Shown piece after piece: positions 1-6,210 of a stretch of 7,101 nucleotides of DNA (position 1 is the first letter of the stretch; the number at the start of each line of letters is the position of its first letter). Both the position numbers and the translations under genes were made by a program. Below the pieces are notes generated by a model. That model searched no databases. It was not told where the DNA came from and saw only the letters and a list, made by a program, of their open reading frames with translations. This stretch comes from an uncultured Solirubrobacter sp. (GTDB lineage Bacteria > Actinomycetota > Thermoleophilia > Solirubrobacterales > Solirubrobacteraceae): NCBI GenBank assembly GCA_937871635.1, contig CALMNS010000676.1:1-7101 (forward strand). The letters are read 5' to 3'.

Positions 1-120
1 GGCCAGCTCGGCGGCGGCGGCGCGGGCCTGCGCGATGCCGCGCTCTGAGAGGCCGTGGTCGCCGTGGTAGGAGCGCACCTCGCCGTGGCGCACGAGCCAG
101 ATCTCGGCGGCGAGGGTCAC
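1..120 (-). CDS. Histidine phosphatase (phosphoglycerate mutase-like) N-terminus, 3' end cut off
   Basis: Only the first 40 codons are in the window. They read from a GTG start into AEIWLVRHGEV, the RHG signature of the histidine phosphatase superfamily with His12 as the phosphate-accepting residue and Arg11 beside it, followed by HGLSERGIAQARAAAAELA, which matches the family's usual L-[ST]-E-R-G-x-x-Q-A segment. The GTG at 120 is preceded by GGAGG seven bases upstream and forms a GTGA overlap with the RidA stop, so both start and frame are well supported. The superfamily includes mutases and phosphatases acting on small molecules and proteins; the substrate cannot be told from this fragment. 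Its place at the end of an operon with a kinase pair suggests an organic phosphate substrate. Confidence 0.82.
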   Translation of the reverse strand, partial: MTLAAEIWLVRHGEVRSYHGDHGLSERGIAQARAAAAELA

Positions 121-587
121 GCGCCGTCCTCCCGGGGGGCCACCGCGACGACCATCTCGACCTCGACCGCGAAGCCGAGCGGGAGGGCCTGGACGCCGAT
201 CGCCGAGCGGGCGTGCTGTCCGCGCCCCCCGAACAGGTGGGCGAGGAGGTCCGAGGCGCCGTCGATGACCTTCGGGGCGTCGCGGAAGTCCTCGGTGCAG
301 GCCACGAAGCCGAGCAGCTTGACGATCTGCCCGACGCGGTCGAGCGAGCCGAGGGCGTCGCGGGTCTGGGCGAGGAGGTTCAGCGCGCAGTCGCGCGCCG
401 CCTCGCGGCCCTGGGCGACGCTGAGCTCCGCGCCGACCCGTCCGGTCCAGCCGTCGGCGCCCTGGCCCGAGAGGAAGAGCAGGTCGCCCGCCCGCACCGA
501 GCCGACGTAGTTGCCGGCGCGGGGGCGCAGCCCGGGCAGCGAGAGCCCGAGCTCGGCGAGGGCGGTCTCCGGCCGCGTCGGGCTCAT
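117..587 (-). CDS. RidA/YjgF/UK114-family protein, possible enamine or 2-aminomuconate deaminase
   Basis: A 156-residue member of the RidA family, which forms trimers with active sites between subunits and hydrolyses enamines/imines to ketones and ammonia. Family marks: AGNYVGSVRAGDLLFLSGQG (25-43), the helix with LNLLAQTRDALGSLDRV, HARSAIGVQALPLG with the conserved carboxylate-binding Arg127, and VEVEMVV with Glu144. The length and the N-terminal AELGLSLPG fit the longer YER057c/UK114-like group 1 rather than the 130-residue housekeeping RidA. In 2-aminophenol catabolism, 2-aminomuconate deaminase belongs to this family, so with the dioxygenase pair in the same operon that role is plausible; a general reactive-enamine clean-up role is the alternative. 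ATG at 587 overlaps the HAD stop as ATGA. Its own stop forms a GTGA overlap with the next gene. Confidence 0.88.
   Translation of the reverse strand: MSPTRPETALAELGLSLPGLRPRAGNYVGSVRAGDLLFLSGQGADGWTGRVGAELSVAQGREAARDCALNLLAQTRDALGSLDRVGQIVKLLGFVACTEDFRDAPKVIDGASDLLAHLFGGRGQHARSAIGVQALPLGFAVEVEMVVAVAPREDGA
128..132 (-). promoter_or_regulatory. Ribosome binding site of the histidine phosphatase gene
   Basis: GGAGG seven bases before GTG 120, inside the end of the RidA gene. Together with the GTGA overlap it fixes the start. Confidence 0.7.
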
Positions 588-1465
588 CGAGCACCCCGGC
601 GGAACGCAGACGGAGCCCCGGGGCGCTGGCCGGGCGAGACGGCGAACGCCGCGGTCGGCCCGGGATCGGCGGCCGGACGGCGGAAGGCGCCCACCGGACG
701 GGCCGGGGGCTGGAGGGCGAGGTCGAGGTCCTCGAGCACGCGGCGAACCGATCCACCCGGGTCGCGGACGTCGAAGAGCCTGGCGTGCATGCCCGCCCGC
801 TGCGCCCCGTCGAGGTTCGCCTGCAGGTCGTCGACGAACAGGCACCGGTCCGGGCGCTCCCCCACCCACGCCGCCGCGGCGCGGAAGGCGTCGGGATCGG
901 GCTTGTGGACCCCAAGGCGGCTCGCCTCGACGATCGCGTCGAAGGCGCGCAGCTCCGGGAAGCGCTCGGGCCATCGCTCGCCGAAGAAGTGCGCCATGTC
1001 GTTCGTGAAGGCCACGAGGCGCACCCGCTCGGCCAGGGCGTCGAGCGACCGGCGCAGCTCGTCGCGCACGTGCGAGCACGCCCGCCACAGCCCGCCGATG
1101 TCGAGCCCGGGGCGCTCCGCGGCCACCGCCGTCCAGTAGTCGCGCTCGGTCGTCTCGCCGCGCTGGACCTCGCCCCACGTCGTCTCGTCGGTCAGGGGGC
1201 CGGACGGGAAGCCGGCGAGGGAGACTGACTCGAACAGCGACGGGATCACCACCCCGCCGACGTCGAGCATCAGCACGGAGATCCGCCGCGGCGAGTCGCG
1301 GTCAGCCGTCCGGGTCCCGGCGGCACGGCGCAGCGCCCGGCGCCGCCGGGTGCCCCACGCCGCCGGGTCGACCGTCGGCAGCGGCGACCGGCCGACCGGC
1401 AGGCGGCAGGCCGCGCCGTCGCAGCTCCCGCCGCACCCGCAGTCGTCGTGGGCTCCGCCGTCCAT
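584..1465 (-). CDS. HAD-superfamily hydrolase (probable phosphatase) with Cys-rich N-terminus
   Basis: A 293-residue protein with a HAD core at about 62-232. Motif I is VLMLDVGGVV (nucleophile Asp68), motif II VAFTND (Thr154), motif III GVHKPDP (Lys188) and motif IV LFVDD (Asp212, Asp213), so it should be active. The DxGGV form of motif I, with Gly in place of the second Asp, is common in HAD-IA members. The region 80-140 could form a small cap. Before the core is an unusual 61-residue extension with cysteines at 9, 11, 15 and 20 (C-x-C-x3-C-x4-C), then a basic run (GTRRRRALRR). After the core come about 40 proline-rich residues with two AFRR copies. The start is ATG at 1465, two bases after the upstream stop, translation probably coupled. 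The substrate is unknown; the kinase pair upstream suggests an aryl phosphate. The N-terminal start is less certain than the core. Confidence 0.82.
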   Translation of the reverse strand: MDGGAHDDCGCGGSCDGAACRLPVGRSPLPTVDPAAWGTRRRRALRRAAGTRTADRDSPRRISVLMLDVGGVVIPSLFESVSLAGFPSGPLTDETTWGEVQRGETTERDYWTAVAAERPGLDIGGLWRACSHVRDELRRSLDALAERVRLVAFTNDMAHFFGERWPERFPELRAFDAIVEASRLGVHKPDPDAFRAAAAWVGERPDRCLFVDDLQANLDGAQRAGMHARLFDVRDPGGSVRRVLEDLDLALQPPARPVGAFRRPAADPGPTAAFAVSPGQRPGAPSAFRRGAR

Positions 1466-1467
1466 CG

Positions 1468-3288
1468 TCAGTCGTCGAGCAGCGTGACCACGCCGGTGTC
1501 GCCGTCGACCCGGATGCGCTGCCCCTCGCGGATGCGGGAGACGGCGCTGCCGGTACCGACCACCGCGGGCAGGCCGTACTCGCGGCAGACGATCGCTGTG
1601 TGGCTCATGACCCCGCCGACGTCCGACACGGTCGCCGCGATCCGCGAGAACACCGGCGACCAGGCGGGCGAGGTGGCCGGGCAGACGAGGACGTCGCCCT
1701 CCTGGACGGCCTCGAGCTCCTGCACCGTGCGCACCACCCGCGCCGGTCCCTCGACGACGCCGGGCGAGCCGGGCTGGCCGCGGAGGCTGTTGCCGCCGTC
1801 CTCGCCGCTCTCGAGCCAGCTCTGGACGGCCTCCGTCGTGATCCCCCACAGCATCACGGTGAACGGCTCGTTGACCTCGGTGGGCGGGATCCCCAGCGCG
1901 GGCGGCGCGTCCCACTCCTTGAGGCGGTCGTAGATGCGCCGGCGCTCGGCGATGATCGGGCGCCAGTAGTCGGCCCCGCGCGGGCGCCCGCCGCTGCCCC
2001 ACGCGGTCACCACGTCGTAGATCGACTCCATGACCTCGGTGCGGCGCAGGAAGAACATGTCCGACGGGTCGTCGAAGGCGCCCATCGGCGCCAGCGCGCG
2101 CGAGAGCTCGTGGGACTTGGCCCAGAACGTCGCCCACATCCAGTGCTCGATGTAGATGACGTGCTCCTCGATGTACACGAAGACCTTGCGGGCCAGCGCG
2201 AGCATCTCGTCGAACACCGGGCGGTCGTCGTCGGCCAGGAGCTCGCGGTACTCCCCCGTGATGCGCTCGCGCTCGGCGAGGACCCGGGCGGTCGGCCGGT
2301 CGATCTCCTCGCCGGCCTGCAGCGACGCGATGTACTCCTTGACCGCGCCGAGCGGGATGTCGGGCTCCGACGCCCAGGTCCCGTAGTGCCCGTAGCCGCC
2401 GGGATGGCCGGGAGCCGTGTCGATCAGGAACCACGGGTCGGCGGTCCGCTCCCAGTCCTCCACCCAGGCGGCGCCGCCGTTGGCGCGCAGCTCCGCGAAG
2501 AGCGCCTCGGCGGAGGCGGCGGCCCGGACCTCGTCGCCGATCCCCGCCTCGACGGCCGCCTTCGCGAGCCGCTTGAGCTCGTCGTCGGGCCGGTAGAGGT
2601 CGACGTGCAGCCCGCCGACCATCCGGGCGATGGTCTGGTCGCTCATGTCCGGGAAGGTCTGCTTGCAGTACGCGAAGAACGTCAGGTACGCCGCGTAGCC
2701 GATGTTGAGCAGCTCGAAGTGGAACTGGTAGGTCTCGTACATGATCAGGACCATGCGCGAGTAGTCCTCGATCATCTGGTAGCCGCTCGAGCTGCCCTTG
2801 TGCGAGAGCACGAGGCTCATGTCCTCGAGGTCGGGCAGCGGCGCGAAGCGCATCGCCTTCATCTGGTCGAGGCGGTCGACCGTCTTGACCTTCCACTCCT
2901 CGTAGATCTCGTCCCAGTGCTCGTAGTAGTGCCCGGCGCGCTCGCCGAACGCCGCGGCACGGGCCTCGAGGTCCTCCGGAGGCGCCGGGATCGGGCTGAT
3001 GTAGAGGTAGCCGTTGACGACCCGCTGGTCGATGCCGTAGGCGGGCGGCATGGCGAAGATCCGGGTGTTGAACGCGCCGAGGCCCTGCCACCAGCACTCG
3101 CACTGGATCTCGTCGTAGGGGTGCATCACCTCGGGGTGGTGCAGGCGGTCCTGGAACCAGAAGCGCTGCTCGTCCTCCTCCCGGCGCTCCTCGCCGCGCA
3201 GGTGATACCAGTCGAAGAGCGTCTCCCACCCCTCGGCGCCCTCGGGGGCCTTGATGTCGTACAGGCTCGGAAAGCGGGTCTCGGCCAT
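1468..3288 (-). CDS. Phosphohistidine-domain, substrate-binding subunit of a PEP-synthase-like kinase (phenylphosphate synthase PpsA-like)
   Basis: A 606-residue protein with a large, aromatic-rich N-terminal region (about 1-500; RFWFQDRLHHPEVMHPYD near 43-58, VNGYLYISP near 91-99) and a C-terminal swivelling PEP-utiliser domain (about 502-606). The latter begins GQPGSPGVVEGPARVV and carries the catalytic histidine, His563, in GGVMSHTAIVCREYGLPAVVG. There is no C-terminal PEP/pyruvate barrel, so it is not a PEP synthase. The N-terminal region resembles the 70-kDa subunit of phenylphosphate synthase, where the phosphorylated histidine passes its phosphate to phenol. With the ATP-grasp gene just upstream (30-base gap), a kinase for a phenolic substrate is the best reading; the true acceptor is unknown. 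ATG at 3288 has GAGGAG four bases upstream. The stop lies two bases before the HAD gene. Homology is recalled, not computed. Confidence 0.78.
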   Translation of the reverse strand: MAETRFPSLYDIKAPEGAEGWETLFDWYHLRGEERREEDEQRFWFQDRLHHPEVMHPYDEIQCECWWQGLGAFNTRIFAMPPAYGIDQRVVNGYLYISPIPAPPEDLEARAAAFGERAGHYYEHWDEIYEEWKVKTVDRLDQMKAMRFAPLPDLEDMSLVLSHKGSSSGYQMIEDYSRMVLIMYETYQFHFELLNIGYAAYLTFFAYCKQTFPDMSDQTIARMVGGLHVDLYRPDDELKRLAKAAVEAGIGDEVRAAASAEALFAELRANGGAAWVEDWERTADPWFLIDTAPGHPGGYGHYGTWASEPDIPLGAVKEYIASLQAGEEIDRPTARVLAERERITGEYRELLADDDRPVFDEMLALARKVFVYIEEHVIYIEHWMWATFWAKSHELSRALAPMGAFDDPSDMFFLRRTEVMESIYDVVTAWGSGGRPRGADYWRPIIAERRRIYDRLKEWDAPPALGIPPTEVNEPFTVMLWGITTEAVQSWLESGEDGGNSLRGQPGSPGVVEGPARVVRTVQELEAVQEGDVLVCPATSPAWSPVFSRIAATVSDVGGVMSHTAIVCREYGLPAVVGTGSAVSRIREGQRIRVDGDTGVVTLLDD

Positions 3289-3292
3289 CGGG

Positions 3293-3298
3293 CTCCTC
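3293..3298 (-). promoter_or_regulatory. Ribosome binding site of the PpsA-like gene
   Basis: GAGGAG four bases before ATG 3288, inside the longest intergenic gap of the window (3289-3318, 30 bases). It shows that the 606-residue protein starts on its own rather than arising from a broken PEP synthase reading frame. Confidence 0.8.
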
Positions 3299-3318
3299 GG
3301 GGTGGTCGGTGCGGGTGG

Positions 3319-4436
<1,118 letters not shown>

Positions 4437-4437
<1 letters not shown>

Positions 4438-4700
4438 CAGCGCAGCGAGTCGAGGTCGTCGGCACCCGAGACCAGCGCGACCACGGCGGCGTCCACGCCT
4501 CCGGGATCGCCGCCGGCGGCGGCCTGCGCCGCCTCGTCGGTGGCCAGGAGCACCACGTTGCCGGCGGCGACCTCGACGAGGTCGACGGCGACGACCGCGC
4601 CCTCGGCGCCCGGGGTCCGGACGGACACGAGGCGGCGCCCCTCGAGGCCGCGGACCTGACGCTCGTTCCACACGCGCCCGACCACCTCGCCGAGGATCAC
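4437..4700 (-). CDS. BMC-P pentameric vertex shell protein (EutN/CcmL family)
   Basis: An 87-residue vertex protein that would cap the twelve corners of an icosahedral microcompartment. It shows the family pattern from its first residues: MILGEVVGRVW, then LEGRRLVSVRTP, GAVVAVDLVEVAAGNVVLLATDEAAQ and VDAAVVALV. Length matches the usual 80-95. The start is taken as GTG at 4700, because the family begins with this Met-hydrophobic-Gly-Val stretch, and because it forms a GTGA overlap with the stop of the second BMC-H gene. Upstream codons in the same frame lie inside that gene and are not BMC-P-like. The ribosome site is weak (AAGGG about nine bases away), fitting low expression through translational coupling, as a vertex protein is needed in small numbers. 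The stop overlaps the next start by one base (TGATG). Confidence 0.93.
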
Positions 4701-5038
4701 GCCGACTTGCCCTTGGCCAGCGCCCGGTGGCCGTCGGCCGAGGCCAGCGCGGTCTTCGTCCCGTTGTCGAGCAGCGCGCTCGAGACGTCGTGCGGGCGCG
4801 GGTAGAGCTGCGCCGAGCGCAGCTCGCCGTACTGCTTGACCGCGGCGGTGCCCGAGTCCAGCGCCTGGCGGACGGAGGCGATCGTCCCCTGCACCGCAGC
4901 GGCGAAGTAGCCCGAGGAGATGCGCTCGACGGCGACGCACTGGACGTCGGCGGTCTTCATCATCGCCTCGATCCCCGCGGTGAGCGCGACGATGCCGCGC
5001 GTCTCGATCAGTCCCACGGCGTTCTCTGAAGGTGGCAT
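4697..5038 (-). CDS. BMC-H shell protein 2 with C-terminal extension
   Basis: A 113-residue hexamer-type shell protein. The BMC domain covers about residues 6-83: AVGLIETRGIVALTAGIEAMMKTADV with the conserved edge Lys28, the pore loop I40-S41-S42-G43 (ISSGYFAAAV), and the canonical exit QLYPRPH. After RPH about 30 further residues follow (DVSSALLDNGTKTALASADG and a basic AKGKSA end), longer than a minimal BMC-H of about 90 residues and probably exposed at the hexamer edge or face. It is more canonical than shell protein 1 and is likely the major facet protein; that is inference. ATG at 5038 has GAGGAG four bases upstream, the strongest-looking ribosome site in the shell cluster, overlapping the TAG stop of shell protein 1. 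Its TGA overlaps the GTG of the vertex gene. Confidence 0.95.
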   Translation of the reverse strand: MPPSENAVGLIETRGIVALTAGIEAMMKTADVQCVAVERISSGYFAAAVQGTIASVRQALDSGTAAVKQYGELRSAQLYPRPHDVSSALLDNGTKTALASADGHRALAKGKSA

Positions 5039-5042
5039 GGGG

Positions 5043-5048
5043 CTCCTC
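5043..5048 (-). promoter_or_regulatory. Ribosome binding site of BMC-H 2
   Basis: GAGGAG four bases before ATG 5038, overlapping the TAG stop of BMC-H 1. The same hexamer followed by CCC precedes the PpsA-like gene. Confidence 0.8.
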
Positions 5049-5338
5049 TAGCCGTCGATGAGCGACGGGTTGGCGGCGATGGCGCTGACCGGCAGGCTCG
5101 GGCTGGCGAAGATGATCGAGCTCACCCGGCCACCCGAGACCGCCCGGGCGGTCTCGGCCCCGATCTCGGTGGCCTCCTCGACGGTGGCGAGGTCGCCCGT
5201 CAGCGCGACGGCGACGATCCCGCCGCCCAGGCGCATCGTGCCCTGGACGGTCACCTCGGTCGCTTTGACCATGGCGTCGACGGCGTCGAAGATGGGGACG
5301 AAGCCCTCGGCTTCGATGAAGGCGGCTGCTTCGCTCAT
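5048..5338 (-). CDS. BMC-H shell protein 1 (hexamer-forming microcompartment protein)
   Basis: A 96-residue single-domain microcompartment shell protein. It carries the classic BMC start (AAAFIEAEGF), the edge motif DAMVKAT with the conserved Lys25 that joins hexamers in sheets, and the middle strand RLGGGIVAVALTGDLATVEEA. The loop that lines the central pore reads R36-L37-G38-G39-G40, so the pore should be lined by glycine backbone and could be relatively open. The C-terminus (IIFASPSLPVSAIAANPSL) keeps the proline-rich exit of the domain but lacks the usual RPH. ATG at 5338 overlaps the stop of the alpha-like dioxygenase (ATGA) and is preceded by GAGGAG at a six-base distance. The gene contains a perfect 24-base palindrome (5134-5157). 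It lies directly between ring-cleavage and other shell genes, which ties the enzymes to the compartment. Confidence 0.93.
   Translation of the reverse strand: MSEAAAFIEAEGFVPIFDAVDAMVKATEVTVQGTMRLGGGIVAVALTGDLATVEEATEIGAETARAVSGGRVSSIIFASPSLPVSAIAANPSLIDG
5134..5157. repeat. Perfect 24-base palindrome inside BMC-H 1
   Basis: Twelve bases on each side of the centre 5145/5146 are exactly complementary with no spacer (centre CCCGGG, outer ends CCGAGACC and GGTCTCGG). It lies in codons 61-69 of BMC-H 1 and could form a stem in the mRNA or be a chance result of GC-rich codons. Confidence 0.85.
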
Positions 5339-6210
5339 TCGCTGCTCCTCGGGTCGGACCAGGACACGACGGCCGCGCCGGTGCCCCAGATGGGGCCGTA
5401 CGCGCGGACGTCGGCGGAACCGGCCAGGCACCCGGTGCCGGCCAGGAAGGCGAGGGCGCGGAACTGGCTGTCGACCTGCGCCGCCCCCGCGTACTCCGTG
5501 CTCAGGGCCAGGGCCTCGTCGAGGCGCCCGCCGGCCAGGAGGTCGAGCATGCGCCGGTTCCAGCGCTCGTGCTCGGCGTTCTCGATGCGATCCTCGCGCG
5601 GCTCGATCCACCGCTGGGTGAGGCCGCTCGACAGCCCGCTGACCGCCACGAAGGCCGCCGAGCGGCCGGTGGCGGCGGCGGCCCGAAGCGCGCACGCGGC
5701 GAGGTCGGCGATGTCGCTCACGTCGGCGTAGAGGTTGGTGGAGATCAGCGCGACGGGCAGCGTGCCGGCGGGGTCGAGCAGCGGCTGGGCGACGACCACC
5801 CCCGTATCGATCGGGAAGTGCTCGTAGTGGGTTCGCCGGGCCTGGAAGCCGTGGGCCTCGATCTCCTGCGCCCAGCGCTCGGTGAACTCGGTGTCGACCC
5901 GCAGGTCGTAGCTCAGCGTGCCGTAGTCGTAGGCGTACCAGTTCTCGTCCACCCGGGTCCCGGACGGGTTCGGGTCCATCTGGAGCTGATGGCCGAGCAC
6001 GGTGAACCACTGCGTCGAGAGGATCACCAGCACGTCGGGCTTGGCCGCCCGCAGCGCCTCACCCGCGGCGCGCGTGGCCTGCGCGAGCTCCCGCCAGCTC
6101 GGCGCCGGCTCCCGGGCCAGCAGCTGGGGCATCCCGGGCACGAGCGCCGCGCCCCGGAACGCGCGGGCCGCGTCGGTGCCGGCCCCGGGAACGACGTCAG
6201 CGACGGCCAC
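5335..6210 (-). CDS. LigB-fold alpha subunit, non-catalytic paralogue (2-aminophenol 1,6-dioxygenase alpha-like)
   Basis: A 291-residue relative of the upstream beta-like subunit, with matching segments such as AYGPIWGTGAAVVSW against AYGTIIGTGNAVAAW. By eye alignment every active-site residue is changed: ligand His13 becomes Gly26 (LVPGMPQLL), ligand His62 becomes Gln67 (LSTQWFT), the catalytic His becomes Ser195 (SGLSS), and the ligand Glu aligns with Asp247 or Gln249. It should not bind iron and probably acts as a structural partner, as the alpha subunit of 2-aminophenol 1,6-dioxygenase is known to do. The start is GTG at 6210, chosen because AAGGA lies five bases upstream. The first 20 or so residues (MAVADVVPGAGTDAARAFRG) are an extension before the fold. 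The 3' end overlaps the shell gene start as ATGA. Fold confidence is high; partner role is inferred from gene pairing. Confidence 0.83.
   Translation of the reverse strand: MAVADVVPGAGTDAARAFRGAALVPGMPQLLAREPAPSWRELAQATRAAGEALRAAKPDVLVILSTQWFTVLGHQLQMDPNPSGTRVDENWYAYDYGTLSYDLRVDTEFTERWAQEIEAHGFQARRTHYEHFPIDTGVVVAQPLLDPAGTLPVALISTNLYADVSDIADLAACALRAAAATGRSAAFVAVSGLSSGLTQRWIEPREDRIENAEHERWNRRMLDLLAGGRLDEALALSTEYAGAAQVDSQFRALAFLAGTGCLAGSADVRAYGPIWGTGAAVVSWSDPRSSE
5345..5350 (-). promoter_or_regulatory. Ribosome binding site of BMC-H 1
   Basis: GAGGAG six bases before ATG 5338, lying inside the last codons of the alpha-like dioxygenase gene. It decides the BMC-H 1 start over any upstream in-frame codon. 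Confidence 0.75.

Noticed and set aside
3289..3318. The largest intergenic gap as a promoter or terminator.
   Set aside because: Thirty bases hold a ribosome site but no hairpin followed by T residues and no clear -10/-35 pair.
4701..4940. An N-terminal extension of the BMC-P protein, since its frame is open upstream to 4940.
   Set aside because: The BMC-P fold starts with the MILGEVVGRVW stretch at GTG 4700. The upstream residues are Arg/Ala-rich shadow of the BMC-H 2 gene.
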